A stretch of DNA of 64,000 nt from Pestalotiopsis fici W106-1 (GCF_000516985.1 NW_006917091.1:1874977-1938976), one strand, 5' to 3'. Counted from the stretch's first letter, positions 10,494-22,761 are shown. Program-made: numbers and translations. Notes: a model not told the origin generated them from the sequence alone.

Positions 10494-11126
10494 ATGTGAG
10501 CACCATCTTAAATCGATTTCGCACTCTTACACTGACAATCAGCCTCAGGGGTGTACTCGCACTCATCATCATCAACAAGGCCGGCGGTCTGATATACCAC
10601 CGCACCTTTGCCGAAGGGCTCAACCAGCTTACCACAAATGACTATTTGGTTCTTGCTGGTACTTTTCATGGGTATGAGATTTTATATTGGCTTCGCCATT
10701 CGCCCGATAGCCCTGAGCTCATGTCCAGGTTGCATCTGGAACCCCTCGCTGCCTCCCAAATGCGCAAACTGCAATGTCTAACCCTCTCGCAGAGTCCACG
10801 CCATCACAACACGCCTAAACCCTTTAAAGGCACATCAACCCCCAACGGCTCCTGGGCAACGTCCGGAACCGCCCAGCGGGTTGGAGGTGCTGGAGACGGA
10901 GAACTTTCGGATGCAGTGCTTCAACACGCAGACAGGAATCAAGTTCCTCCTGTTCACCGACACGCTGCAGACGGGCGTGACGGAAAACACCATGCGCAAG
11001 GTCTACGAGCTTTACGCCGACTACGTCATGAAGAATCCCTTCTACCAGCTAGAGATGCCCGTACGTTGTGACATGTTTGACCGCAAGCTAAACTCATATA
11101 TTCGGGAGATAAATAATTCGAGGTGA
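10494..11126 (+). CDS. TRS23: TRAPP complex subunit Trs23/TRAPPC4
   Basis: The model has three exons: at least 10494-10495 (the AT of the start codon), then 10549-10671 and 10793-11126. It gives 152 aa. The protein begins [17 protein letters not shown], continues through [12 protein letters not shown] and [10 protein letters not shown], and ends with [29 protein letters not shown]. All are hallmarks of the sybindin/longin-fold TRAPP subunit Trs23, which helps form the Ypt1/Rab1 GEF core at the Golgi. Intron 1 (53 nt, donor GTGAGC, branch CTGAC, acceptor CAG) splits the ATG between T and G. No other in-frame ATG exists between the upstream stop at 10475 and the conserved N-terminus. Intron 2 is 121 nt with a CTAAC branch. 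The length matches fungal orthologues. Confidence 0.9.
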
Positions 11127-11427
11127 TGAGGGTCAAGGACAACAATGAGCAGTCGGGCGGTCTGACTACCAGCGGGAGAGGAAATATCTATGCAGATCAT
11201 GTACGCATTGTGAGGCGTTTGGGGAGTCCTTGAATTTACGGCGGATTTCGACACGATTAGGAGGGAAATGATTGGTACTGTCTGTCTTTTGGTATATGAG
11301 CATAACCTTGTCCATAGAGTCACATTGCTTTCTATGCTCTATTATCATACAAGTATAGCAAGCCTAACTCCGTCGCCAAGCCATAATCGTCTCCGTGCCT
11401 CTTGATGTTGAGCAGCTCACAAGACAT
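11127..11427. other. short convergent intergenic region
   Basis: This is 301 nt between the stop codons of TRS23 and RPN10. No feature is recognised. Confidence 0.6.
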
Positions 11428-12377
11428 CTATGAAGTGTCCATCCTGTCATCGTCCTTATCCTTCTTGGATGATCCGCTTGCCTCGCCATCCTTGTCCAGT
11501 AACGGTTGGTTCTCGCCTTCCTCCTGAATGCCTTCTAGATTTGTCTTGTTGGCCGCATTCTCATCGGCCTGTGCCTGCCGTGCCTGTCTTGCATTCTCCT
11601 CTTCCATACTCATACGCAGAGCAAGCGCCAACTCGGGATCAGCGCTAGGATCGAAGTCGAAGCCTCCAAAGTCACCACCAGCACCTCCGCCACTCTCCAT
11701 GCCTCCCGAACCGCCAGCTCCTGCATTAGAGCCAAGCATGATGGGGGATGCGATGAGTTGGTCACTAAGTAGCTTGCCGCTAGGTGGGATGACCACTAGA
11801 TGCGATTCCTCGTTGCCCTTCACTACATTGTTGAATGCTTCCAACTTCTTTTGTACTTCGTCGTCGTCGAGGTCGCCGAATAGTACAAAGTCTATGTTGA
11901 TACCGCTCTTCTTCATCTTCTTGGCCAAGGTAACCAGCTTCTTCTCATCGTCATCGACTGGGGAGCAAACGAAGACGATAATGCGCTGTCGTTGGGACTT
12001 GTTCTGTCGATGCTTCAGGGCCAGCTGTTCTTCGTGTTAATCTCTACTCTGTTCGTAGCATGTGACGGAACTGTAGCTTTGCTTACACTAGCAATCTGGA
12101 TGCCGGTGGCAAGGTGTGACTTTCCCGAAATCTTCTTCTTCGTTCTGTGCAAACCTTCCAAAAGCTTTCCGCGTTCTGTCGTGAGGGTCGAGAGGACTTC
12201 CGGTCCCTTGCCGCCCATGCTCATTAGGCCTACTGACGATTCCGGGTTTCCTTGTGTGATGGAGTCGAACAAGATGTTGATCGAGTCGGCTTGGGAGTCA
12301 AATCGGGTGGGCTGGTAATCTCCATTGCGTGAGCTTTCGCTGTTGTCAGTGATGATCATCACAGCTTCAAGAGGCAT
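11428..12377 (-). CDS. RPN10: 26S proteasome regulatory subunit RPN10
   Basis: There are two exons, 12377-12087 and 12024-11428, joined by a 62-nt phase-0 intron. They encode 295 aa. Residues 1 to about 190 form a von Willebrand factor A domain (MPLEAVMIITDNSESSRNGD at the start, HLATGIQIAS, then KKSGINIDFVLFGD). A Gly-rich linker leads to one ubiquitin-interacting motif at about 226-244 (DPELALALRMSMEEENARQ). The tail is charged. Rpn10 is a ubiquitin receptor bridging base and lid of the 19S particle. The single UIM matches fungal rather than animal architecture. The gene is divergent from the borealin-like gene. Confidence 0.95.
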
Positions 12378-13005
12378 CTTGGCGGCTGTGTGATGGAGGA
12401 AATGGGGTGATGATTTGGTTGAAGAGTTGAGGGTGAAGTTCGAATGGCAGCTGGATGATGAAGGCTGGAAGCTCTCAAACGTAAGGCAATCGCAGCCTTG
12501 AGTAAGGGAACAGCAGCGGCACTAACGAGAGCTCGGGCCAATGACAGAGCAGCAAGGTACCTGGTCGCTGGGGCTCGACTCTATGGTAAGTACATCTTCT
12601 AACATTCAGCTCGATAATCAAGCTCTCGAAACTATGCGTAATAATTTTGAAATACACCAAGATTAAATAAATTATTTACATGTTAATAAGGAATCGTTGC
12701 TACCTTGATAAGTAATACGGCACGCCTCTAGCCCGGCGCGACATTGGAGGGCGGATCTCTCTGGTACATGGAGGTTATGTCATATCGTACCCCTGCTGAG
12801 ACCCGCCAAGCTTTTGGACCATTCGCACCACCCGCTAAACACCATCGGGGCACTTTGTTTACTTCCGCCCGAAAGGTGCTAAAACCAACATCGTGTACGG
12901 ATATCGATCACCATTGGCATCTGCTCATTTTGCGCCCAGTATAACATCATCGCAACAACATAGAGGAAATCAAGCATCGACCAATTCGGCAAATCAAATA
13001 ACAAT
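12378..13005. other. divergent promoter region of RPN10 and the borealin-like gene
   Basis: This is about 630 nt with no gene. CCAAT-type pentamers occur near 12537 and 12971 and, inverted, near 12914. I do not see a convincing proteasome-gene (PACE) element. Confidence 0.55.
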
Positions 13006-14213
13006 ATGGCTCCAGCACTGACGAGAAAGCGCAAATCGGAGGAATCCCCTGGCTTCGCGACCGACAGGACTCTGGTGAAGAAGAGAAAGGTAGACTTGAC
13101 CGTCGCGCAAAAACAGGCACTCATCGATAATTTGCAACTTGAGAGTACGGAATCGCTTTTACTCCCATCGTGTTTCACTGCTGATTCTTTATAGTCACGG
13201 AACGCGCCCGGAGACTGAGAGCCCAATATAACATACAAGCGCAGCAGCTTCGATCACGCGTCGAGATGCGCGTAAATCGCATTCCCACAGCCATGAGGAA
13301 ACTGAAAATGGGCGACCTGATGGCCAAGCACTCGGAACCCCAAAAGACGCGTACTCGATCTCCGTATGTTGCCAAACCTCCACCTGTACCCCTCAAGGAC
13401 GGCGCCTCGCCAAAGCCTATCCCACGCAAGCCTGTATCCGGAAGTACTCAACGTGGCCAGAAACGCTTGAGGTATGATGGACTGAAAGCGATAGGGGTAT
13501 TCTGTGTGCGGTGGTAGTACTAACTGTCACGCAGTGAGACCATAACTGGAAGTGAGGACAAGGAGAACTCAGTTGAGCCTACGGTCATGCCTAAGAAGAA
13601 AGGGCGTGGCGCACCCGCGGCCGCAGCAGCTGAGGCATCACGCAATGTGCCAGGACAGGTTCTTTCGCCGGCTTCTACCAACGCGCGGGTTCTTCCACGG
13701 GCTGCCGAGAGGCCTGCTTCCCCGGCCAAGAGTATGCTGTATTCCTCGTCGTCTCCGGCCAAATCCATGATTGCCCGGCCCGCCTCCCCGTCCAAGGCCA
13801 TGGGTACGAAATCCTCCTCTAACCTAATAACCAACATGGTCCAAAAGGCTAAATCAACTCGTGGAGCTACAGCAGGAACCCGAAAGGCAACCACCAGCTC
13901 GAGTACTACAGGAACCGCTTCGAGGTCCAAGAAACCAGCAGTGCCATCCGCGTCCGCCACAGGATCGACGCGTGGCAGGAGGAAGATCAGCCAGACGAGT
14001 GAGTCGAGCGAGGCCAGTACCGGTACCGTGGTCAAGAAGACCACGGCAGCATCAAGAGGGGGGACAACTACAGCAAAGAATCCGCCGGCCGTGAAACGCT
14101 CCGTGATGAATACGATCAAGTCAGCCACAACCAAGAAGGCGGCTCCCGTTACCAAATCGACGACAGGAACCTCGACAGCGGGCAGGACATTACGGAAGCG
14201 GCAAGCAGCATAA
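13006..14213 (+). CDS. borealin/Nbl1-like chromosomal passenger complex subunit
   Basis: There are three exons, 13006-13144, 13195-13471 and 13535-14213, with introns of 50 and 63 nt. The product is 364 aa. Residues about 30-80 (KQALIDNLQLEITERARRLR, then QLRSRVEMRVNRIPTAMRKL) match the Nbl1/borealin N-terminal helix. In this family the helix bundles with survivin and INCENP and targets Aurora B to centromeres. The motif is interrupted by intron 1 and only appears once spliced. The rest is basic and low-complexity (Ser, Thr, Ala, Lys, with repeated SPAKSM/SPSKAM units at about residues 200-230). This fits a DNA- or nucleosome-binding tail. Function comes from family knowledge; binding by the tail is inference. 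Confidence 0.85.
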
Positions 14214-14594
14214 TGTCGATGTTCTCAAGGATTGTGGGTTGAAAATCAAGGAACTTCGCCCGCTTAGTATCTGGATTGTGGTTTTCCAGCCTTGGTAAAG
14301 GGCACACGACTTTTGGTTTTTTGCATTGCAAGCACATGACTTTTTTGGTTGGCGTTTTCAGGTCTGTTCGAAAGGAATTAGATACTGGTAGGAGTATTCT
14401 CGACACAACAAAAGGGCTGAGTGGCACTTCATTTGAAGGAGCCTCTTATTTATTTCCCCGGCTTTCTCGCCTTCGTCCTTGTAGACCGTCTCGTCGTCTG
14501 GATCATGTGTGGTATGTTTCAATTTTTATGGTGGTATTATCGTCTATTGCCGCCCAACCTCTCTCGTAGTTTGAGGGGTATGTGTGTTCATTGA
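14214..14594. other. convergent intergenic region
   Basis: This is 381 nt between the stop codons of the borealin-like gene and TMA22. No feature is recognised. Confidence 0.6.
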
Positions 14595-15356
14595 TCATGA
14601 AGGCTTCTTCTTGGCCTTGTCATCTACCAATTCAATATTGTCCTCTGGAATCTCCTTGTACTTCTCCAACAAGAACTCTTCAATCTCGTCGCTGACGTCG
14701 CCCTGCACCACGATTTCCTCGCCGCCGCTGGGGACCTTGGTGACACTACTGCCAGTAGCGAACTTCTTGCCAAACTCCTTGGCGACCTTTTTCAGATCGA
14801 GCCCAAAGGCCTCGAGACCAATGACGGCCGTGACAAACTTTCGCTTATTCCGCTCGACACGCTTGATGGTGACGACGCTGTTGGCCATCTTGGAGGCCTG
14901 TTTCTGCTCGGCCTTTTCGGCCTGGGCTGCCTTCTTCTGGGCGTCCTTGGCGGCGCGCTTCTGAGCCTCGAGACTTAGGGAAGCCGTCGCGGCCTCGAGG
15001 GCCTCGGGTGACCAGATCTGGGCGTACAGCGTCGGGTGCGTCTTCTCGAGCCATTCCTGACACTTCTTGGGCGTGCCGCCGTATTCGCAGTACTCTGGGG
15101 GTAAGGTGCAGACTAGGAAGAAGGAAAACAAGAGTTTGTCAGTTTATGGGGGATCGTCTGGTATGATGATATAAAACTAGAGAGTATCGCGCCTTGTCGG
15201 TTTCCAAATACTGCTGCATCTTCAAAGGCCCAGGTATATGAGGCGTTTCCAAGTTGTATAGAGGGCCTGGCATTGAGACTTCTACTTACCACCACAGTAG
15301 GTCACATGGCGAGACTGCGGCTCACCGAGAGCTTCGGGCGCCTCTGTATCTGCCAT
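14595..15356 (-). CDS. TMA22: translation machinery-associated protein 22 (DENR-like)
   Basis: There are two exons, 15356-15290 and 15112-14595, with a 177-nt intron. They encode 194 aa. Exon 1 (MADTEAPEALGEP to HVTYCG) joins exon 2 through a split Val codon to give YCGVCTLPPEYCEYGG, the conserved N-terminal Cys motif of DENR/Tma22. Residues about 95-185 are a SUI1/eIF1-like domain (VQIKRVERNKRK-like VVTIKRVERNKRKFVT, then TGSSVTKVPSGGEEIVVQGD). Tma22 works with Tma20 to eject tRNA and mRNA from recycled 40S subunits and in re-initiation. A Lys/Ala/Gln-rich helix links the two parts. The intron is longer than most in this window. Confidence 0.94.
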
Positions 15357-16100
15357 TGGTCGACTTCTTTTTGCGCAAAACTATGTTCGCTTCTTTGTCG
15401 TCGTTTGGAATGGAGATTGAAGAAAGTGGAGGGGTGCGCTGTGTTTTACACACAGGTAGCGTAACAGGTGCTAAAGGTAGGTATTCTTTTTGCTGATGTT
15501 TGGAAGCTTTCCTGATGACTGCGGGGTCGTTTTGGACATTGGGCAAGATAAGTGATGGACGGATGGCGGGGCAGTTATCGAGGGGCGAGTGACATCGACT
15601 TGCACTGGTCTCCTGCCTTGCACAAACTGCATTGCAAAACTATAATGTATGTAACTAACCTAACCTAGTCACATCAAATCCCTCGGGCAAAGTTCAGTAG
15701 AATGCCACTGAAGGAGGTATTTCAAATGACCAGCAAATACAATGATTGCTTTTACCTTTGTTTTTATTCTTGCAAATTCTCCCCCATCTTTGTTTGCTAT
15801 TTTTTTTTTCTGTTGGTCATAGTAACTCTGGTAATTTAAGAAGGCTGCAAAAGAATTTCCATATTCACTAGATCTTGCTAGAAATATGTTTGAAGTCGTG
15901 TTGGACACGAATTTATACTCGAACCGAGCTATAGGCCCTATCCATGTACCGTGATATTACAGGAAATCGGGCTCGGCTGTCATATCTGGTAAATACTTTT
16001 AGTTACGCCGACCATTTTAGTAGTGTGATGCTGTCGTCACGTTTCTGCTTTGGCCCTTTTACATGAATGCACGTAGATTGTGTAGGTCGCTACGTGCATT

Positions 16101-16138
16101 GTACAGAGTACATTAAGGTACTATATATATATATATAT
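16101..16138. repeat. GTACAGAGTAC element followed by a (TA)n run
   Basis: The 11-nt element (16101-16111) is followed 10 nt later by about eight TA dinucleotides (16122-16138). It is one of several copies of the element in intergenic DNA of this window. Confidence 0.7.
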
Positions 16139-18321
16139 CCCTTCTTCCCAAATCACATTGTCGACTGCTAATAGTCAATCTCCACACTGCAATGCATACA
16201 AGACAAAAGTAAGCCAAGTACAACAGTCGCTTAGCACGGCATATAATACTATGTGCACATTATTTTGACTACATACGGCGGCCACATACAATGACGTGAT
16301 GCAATTTTATTCTTGTTACTGCAATGCTACGGGCGCTCACCAAGCGTAACATGTCCGTCATACAAAAGAACCAGTGTGTGCTATTTACCGTACAACCCAG
16401 CGTCTATTATGGCGCATATCATCGTTATTACAATTAGTGCTAAGAAGGGGAAAATGGCAGACGAGACGAATTCAGGGGGTCCGATATTTGGCAATACTTT
16501 TGGCGTGTCTGTGCTTCTCCTCCATTGGTACATTCCCAACATGAACTAATGAACCTCCCATTTCAGCCCACACAATGTTGGATTCCACCGGGTATTCCTT
16601 CTACCACGAGCCTTGAATGAGTGACTGTACAAGAATTTGGGGATCTCGTCATAACAGAGTTGACAAGGCACCCAATATACATGCATGCCCATCCTATTTG
16701 ATATAAGCTGCCGGGTACAGATTGACCCAGAGACCAAAAAACATTGTGCTCTTTTTTAAGCTTGAAGGGCAAATTGCGATGTGTCGACCTAACAATCTTG
16801 CACAATGTTGGCGATGTGGGCATTCTAAGAAACCGGCCCATCTGATGTCAACGACACGATGTCTTCTTCTACTAGAATTCCCAATGCTACTAGAAAATTA
16901 TCATCATGCTTCCAGTTGATGCGACGATCAACAGTAGGACACCAATGTGCTTATTAGCCAGCCAGTTCAGTTCAGGGGTTTTTGTTTCGTTCCATTCCGT
17001 CCAGATTCAGGAGTAAACTGCAAATGCTGGATAAACAGTGTCCAGTGCTGCTAATGGTTGAATGAGGATCCATCTGATCTCTGTCGACAAGGAACCCTTT
17101 TCCACAATGGCTACTCGTTGAAGATCTTCCCCCGTGGAAACTGGTGGCATTTCAGCCTCGTCGAGGTCCTCTCGAGCCTCTGTCTGTCCTTCTTTGCTTC
17201 CATATCTCCATAATAATGCATCGTCACCAATGGCAATAGCCTGGTCAGCACACTCGGTGCGTCTCTGGTCAGGTTATCGGAATGTAGATGCTGCTCCTTT
17301 GTGTTATACTGGAGCTCCGTTGCTGGTGCTTAATGTACCTAGTTTGTCCATCGCTTTGTTTGTGCAAGGCGAACGAGCATGTGTGCTACATTAGAGTTAA
17401 GCAAAGTAAACAAAAAGATGAATCGGGGACGAATGAGTAGAATTAAATTCACCGGCTACTCTGTACATTGGAGCGATATCTGCCTGTATACATGAACCAT
17501 CGACAGACGTGTTAATGGCATATCCCATTGCCATTCTTCTTTTTTCGATGTAGCAGTTTGTCAAATCACCTCTCCCTTTCACCTAAACTACTTGGTACCT
17601 AGTGCCTAGTAATTGGCTGGTATGAGAAAATCATCAATCAATCCTTGAGTGGTGTCTGTATTTCAAGTACCCACCCCTCCCCGAATTCGTTAGCGTGCCT
17701 CGACTCGGCCAGGGTGCAAAAGTGTCCGCCATTTCCCCTGGGCGCCCAAGGGCCCCGTATCCAATCCCATCCCTCCATCCATTAAGCCATTCCATCTGCC
17801 ACCATCCACCATCCGTCTGGTACCTTGACCTTGCACCTTTGACTTGCGGGCAGTCTGCCTTTACTACTACTACTACCTACACTAAAGACGAAGGGAGTAC
17901 GGGGGGTCAGTCATCAGTCAGTTCTGGTTCCTACGTCTCATGCCGCACCCAGAGCAAGCAACGGAACCCAAGCATCTTTCCCGTCCTCCAATTCGTTCAG
18001 GGGAGGAGGAGAGCGCACACACACGCACACAGCATACGGCATTGCACCAAAAGGTTAGAAACATCTGCAGTTCCCTTTTTATTTTATTTTTACCTCTATG
18101 TTTTTTGAGCCCTTCCTCTGTGATCTCCTTTGGGTCTCACAGTCCAGATAGGTACAGGCAATCGCTTGCACACTACAGCAACTCCCCAAATCCCACCGAC
18201 TGCTCAGAAGATTGGACTGGACTGTACATGCCTCAACTGTCTATCCCAGTCCGTCGGCGCGACCTGATCTTTTGACAACCTCTCTCCCTACCTTGGCCAG
18301 CCCAACCCGACCAGACCTCTA

Positions 18322-18402
18322 ATGACCCGCCCGCGTTCATCGCCAGGCCCAATACGTACAATCTACCACTACAACCACCACCACCACCACCACCACCACT
18401 GA
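18322..18402 (+). other. candidate upstream ORF ending in eight histidine codons (LRG1 leader)
   Basis: An ATG at 18322 opens a 26-codon frame that ends with eight consecutive CAC codons and then TGA. It lies about 425 nt upstream of the LRG1 start in a pyrimidine-rich region that is probably transcribed leader. Whether it is transcribed and translated is unknown. Confidence 0.35.
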
Positions 18403-18645
18403 CTGCTACTGCTGCCAACACCCGCACTCACTCGCTTTACCGACCGTTCCAGCTTCAGCTCACGTCGACGATCACGACCGCATCCGCCGCCCGGTTGCCC
18501 AATCTGTTCTTGTCAACAATTGCACCGCCGACTCTCGCTGCACCGCGCCGCCACTAGCCTCGGTTTTGTTCGTGCCCATCCCGGATACTGTCGCACGCGC
18601 CTCCTACCTGCTGTCCGCTGTGGAATCACCCCCCTCCGCCGCCCA

Positions 18646-18693
18646 ATGCCCAGCTCTGACGTGGGACAGCACGCAACGCCCACCCTGCCGTAA
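18646..18693 (+). other. candidate short upstream ORF, 15 codons (LRG1 leader)
   Basis: ATG at 18646, stop TAA at 18691-18693, 135 nt upstream of the LRG1 ATG. It is a typical uORF size and could lower LRG1 translation if it is in the mRNA. No transcript evidence can be had from sequence alone. Confidence 0.35.
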
Positions 18694-18827
18694 CCACTCC
18701 CAAGAAATTTATCTACACTTTTTGACCATCTCTATCACCGGTCTTTTCCCGAACCCGAACCTTGGACGAGGGCACCGTTCAAGACTACCCGTGTGGCATC
18801 GCCGAGGGCCCCAGAAACCGTCTTGCG

Positions 18828-21800
18828 ATGGGCCCAGATTACGGAGGCGGTCTGGGAGGAGGGGACCCTGCCCATGGTCATGAAGGAGCCTACCAACTCG
18901 ACCACGATAGATCCCTCATGACCCCGAGTCCCTCTTACCAGAATGGCGCATTTCAGCCGCCCACCCGGGCTCCCGCCCGAGAAGCTTCCCCGGCCCTGAG
19001 TTCGACTAGCACTAATGATCCTCGTAAGAGCTCTGAACGAAACCGATCCAGGGGTCGCGGCCGGACTACGAGTGGTCAGGTTCGCGTCTGCCACAAGTGC
19101 GGCGAACCTCTCACGGGCCAATTTGTGCGAGCTTTAGATGGTACCTTTCACCTGGACTGCTTCAAGTGTCGTGTAAGATCACAGTCTATTCTTTCAATGC
19201 CGCTATTCACGTAGACAACCAAACTAACGCCAGCATGCAGGACTGCGGCTCGATAGTCGCATCTAAGTTCTTCCCTGCAGAAGACGAGGAGGGCGGCGGT
19301 CAATACCCTTTGTGCGAGACTGACTACTTCAGACGCCTCGGCTTGCTCTGCCACCAGTGTGGAGGTGCACTGCGAGGCTCATACATCACTGCGCTCGACC
19401 GAAAGTACCACGTCGACCACTTCACCTGTTCATTATGCCCGACAGTCTTTGGTGCTCAGGATAGCTACTATGAGCACGATGGCAACGTGTATTGCCGTTA
19501 TCACTACTCGACACAATTTGCGCAGCGGTGTAATGGCTGTCATACAGCCATCTTGAAGCAATTCGTCGAAATCTTCCGCAACGGGCAGAACCAACACTGG
19601 CACCCCGAATGTTACATGATTCACAAGTTCTGGAACGTTCGCCTTGGTACGGAAGATAGCAATGAAGACCCGCCTGAGGAGCTCGACGAGGCAGGCCGCG
19701 AGCTCGTCCGTACTGAAGAAGAGAAGATGGAGGAGAAGGTCTACCGCATATGGAGTGTTCTCTCTGCGTTCGAAGAGTCATCTGCGGCTTGCATCTCAGA
19801 TATGCTCTTGCATGTGAGCAATGGTGCCTTTATTGATGGCATCCTTACGGCCAAGAGGTTCATTATGCATGTGGATATCTTGTTTCAAGCCGCTGACAAG
19901 CTGGACGACAGCATGAAACAAGTTGACATGAAAGGTGAGTACCAGTTATTGTTGAATGGTATGTTGCTGTGCTGAAACAACATTAGGTCTGTCCTACAGC
20001 AGAGAGGCCAAACTCCTTTGCAAGAAGATTGTCTCCTTTTTCTCCCTTCTGTCAAAGACTCAAGAAGGCGGTGTCCGACAATTGGGCGTGACCCAGGAAC
20101 TGCTGTCACTAGTCACGGGCTTGGCGCATTACTTGAAGCTCCTCATCAGGATCTGTTTGCAGGGTACGCTCAGAATCGAGAGGGATCATAACTCTCAGGA
20201 CGCCTTGTACCAATTTCTCGACGACCTCAGCGTGATAGAAACTACTAAGAATGAGGACAACACGCTTCAGATCAGCGTGGGCATGGCTACGCTGTCTGCC
20301 AACGACTCAGATCATTGCACCGCATGTCGCAAGCCCATTGAGAGCGAATGTGCTCTAAACGGAGACAAGCGATGGCACCTGGCCTGCGTTATCTGTACCG
20401 AATGCGGCCAGGAATTGGGCAACGACTTGGCAAATGCGCAGTTGCAACGTGATCTTCGCATCCTATGCACGCCATGCACCCGCCAGACGGGAGGCGAGAC
20501 GAGCAAGCCTTTTGAACGGATTTCGAGACTTCAGCAATATATATTCCTCCTCAAGGTTGCTCTGGCTCGACTTCTGGGCCAGCTACGCAAGAGTGGCGCA
20601 ATTCCTCCTGCAGGCGAGGATCCCAGTGCCTGGGACTCGCGCAATGGAAATCAGTTAACAGCTGACAGAAGTGGCGTGCCAATGTTGACGTCGGATTCGC
20701 GTTCCAAGTCTTATGCTGGGGCGGAACGGGACCGTCATCAGCGAGAGTCGTCCTACGAGAGCACTCTTAATGATGTGCGTCGGCTGAGGAGTACACGACT
20801 AGATAAGCATCTATCATCGAGTCTGCGAAAAGCCCGCGGATCCAGGATAATCGACGGTCCCGGCGGCCCTGGAGCTGATGGTAACAATTTCAGAGACCGA
20901 GAAATGCAGATTGATGAGGATCCTGGACTAGGCGGTTCGACAGAACAGTACTTTGGCCATCAGGATGCCTTGACCCTGGACGACATTCCGCGAATTGTTG
21001 CTGCAGAACAGGCCAAAGAGAAGCAGCCCGGCGCGTACACTAGAAATTCGCGCCAGGAGCTGTTCCGATCACCAGCCACACATCCCAACTTGGGCACTGG
21101 TCATCAGAGATCGCAGTCCGACGGAAGAGGCGATGAATTGAAGCTTCTCCCGCAACCATCACCACAGCGAATAGGTCGCAAGTTTTTCTCGGAGCTGTCT
21201 GGCCTCGAATACTTCATTGTGCGCCATGTCGCCGTTCTCACAATGCAACCTTTACTGGATCCAGAGTTCACCTTGGACGATCTACTTTCGTTGATTGAGG
21301 CTAGAAAGCAGCCTACCTTCTGGAATAAGTTTGGCAAGGCTTTTGCCGGCAAAGACCAGAGGAAGGGCTTCAAGAAGAAGGGCATTTTTGGTGTTCCTTT
21401 GGAGATCATCATTGAGAAAGATGGTGCCGATTCGACAGATGGCGTGGGCCCTGGAGCCCTGCGGATTCCAGCCATTATTGAAGACACGATTACAGCCCTC
21501 AAGAACAAGGATCTCTCGGTTGAGGGTGTCTTCCGAAAGAACGGAAACATCAAGAGACTCACGGAGCAAGTTGCTGCAGTGGACAGAGACGGGTGTGACG
21601 CCATCAAGTGGAATGACGAATCGCCTCATCAGCTGGCTGCGCTGCTGAAGAGGTATCTTCGCGAGCTGCCTGATCCACTGATGACGCAGAAATTGTATCG
21701 TCTTTGGATTGCCGCGACCAAGATCAAGGATGACGAGAAGAGAAGACACTGCTTGCATCTGACGTGTTGCTTGCTACCAAAGATTCAAAGAGATACGCTC

Positions 21801-22485
21801 GAAGTGCTCTTCAGCTTTCTCAAGTGGGTGTCGACTTTCCACCAAGTTGACGAGGACACTGGTTCGCGCATGGATATACACAATCTCGCCCGAGTCATGG
21901 CACCAAACATTCTTTACTGCGCCCAGAGCGGGCCAAGTTTCTCGGATGAACCAATGACAGCAGTGTCTTGTGTTGAGGAGCTAATCCAATGGAATGAGGA
22001 GATTTGCATGGTAAGTCAGAGAGGACTACGGTAATTTGACTACTGCTAACATTTACTAGGTTCCGGATGAGCTTATGGATGTTCTCGGCGACTCCTCATT
22101 ATTCAACGGCAATGGGGATATCTCGACAAAAGAGATCCTCAAGCGCATTGGCGACAGATCGGCTGGTGGCCCTAGGCAATACGACACAGAACTTGTCAAT
22201 AGACAGGACAATTCAAGACCTATGCCGACGAGGGTTGACACGGATCCAACGCTGTGGCATCAGGAGCGCAGTGTCCGCCCTGTTCAGGACCCAAATGTGC
22301 CTTATACTACAAACCCAGGAACTCCTCCGCAAAAGTGGCGGAATCCTGACCACAGGTCTTCGCCTTATGGAGACCAATACGAAGGCGATGCATCACAGCC
22401 AGCTGAAAATGGTCAGCGCCGCGAGTGGCGGAATTCGACAGGCTTTGGTGTTAAGAACAGCTCTGTGCCTGCTGGCTCCGGCTGA
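18828..22485 (+). CDS. LRG1: LIM-domain Rho GTPase-activating protein
   Basis: There are four exons, 18828-19172, 19241-19934, 19987-22010 and 22060-22485, with introns of 68, 52 and 49 nt. They encode 1162 aa. The N-terminal 85 residues are disordered. LIM zinc fingers follow at about 88-150 (CHKCGEPLTG, completed across intron 1), 151-215 (CHQCGGALRG) and a partial one at 216-250 (CNGCHTAIL). A further LIM lies at about 457-510 (CTACRKPIESEC). The RhoGAP domain spans about 814-1020, with the arginine finger at R863 in EGVFRKNGN. In yeast and Neurospora this family acts on Rho1 and controls cell-wall synthesis and polar growth. The ATG at 18828 is chosen because no earlier in-frame ATG exists. 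A 54-nt piece of this gene (21129-21182) recurs at 24383. Confidence 0.93.
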
Positions 22486-22720
22486 TAGGTGTACCTCACC
22501 ACTACCATCAACCACACCGCCGCTTTGCCTCGGCATATACTCGCGTATACTTCCTTCGTTCTTGTCTCTCTTGGAATAAAGATGAAAAGCGCATCCTTAG
22601 GTCACCGGGAGGGGTTTATGAACCGTTACGACATAGCATGAAATGGTGTAAAGACAGCATTTGCAGCCGGCGTTTGAAACATCTCCAACCTGTCTAAGGG
22701 GCACCATGGTTAGGCCATGG

Positions 22721-22761
22721 ACTTTTTCTTCTTTTTCTTTTTCTTTTTTTTTTCTTTTTTG
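22721..22761. repeat. T-rich tract
   Basis: About 40 nt of T with scattered C, downstream of LRG1. Simple low-complexity sequence. Confidence 0.85.

Larger units (their letters stand above)
15357..18827. other. long divergent intergenic region and LRG1 leader
   Basis: This is about 3.5 kb with no recognised gene. It holds a GTACAGAGTAC element (16101-16111), a (TA)n run (16122-16138), a partial inverted copy of the same element (17457-17466) and an ACT/CTA run (17862-17880). From about 17.7 kb it is pyrimidine-rich with a CAC repeat and looks like a long 5' leader for LRG1. Short upstream ORFs are annotated separately. Confidence 0.55.

Noticed and set aside
13520..14155. 211-codon antisense ORF over the borealin-like gene
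   Set aside because: Mirror of the low-complexity Ser/Thr/Ala-rich sense frame; composition is an artefact.
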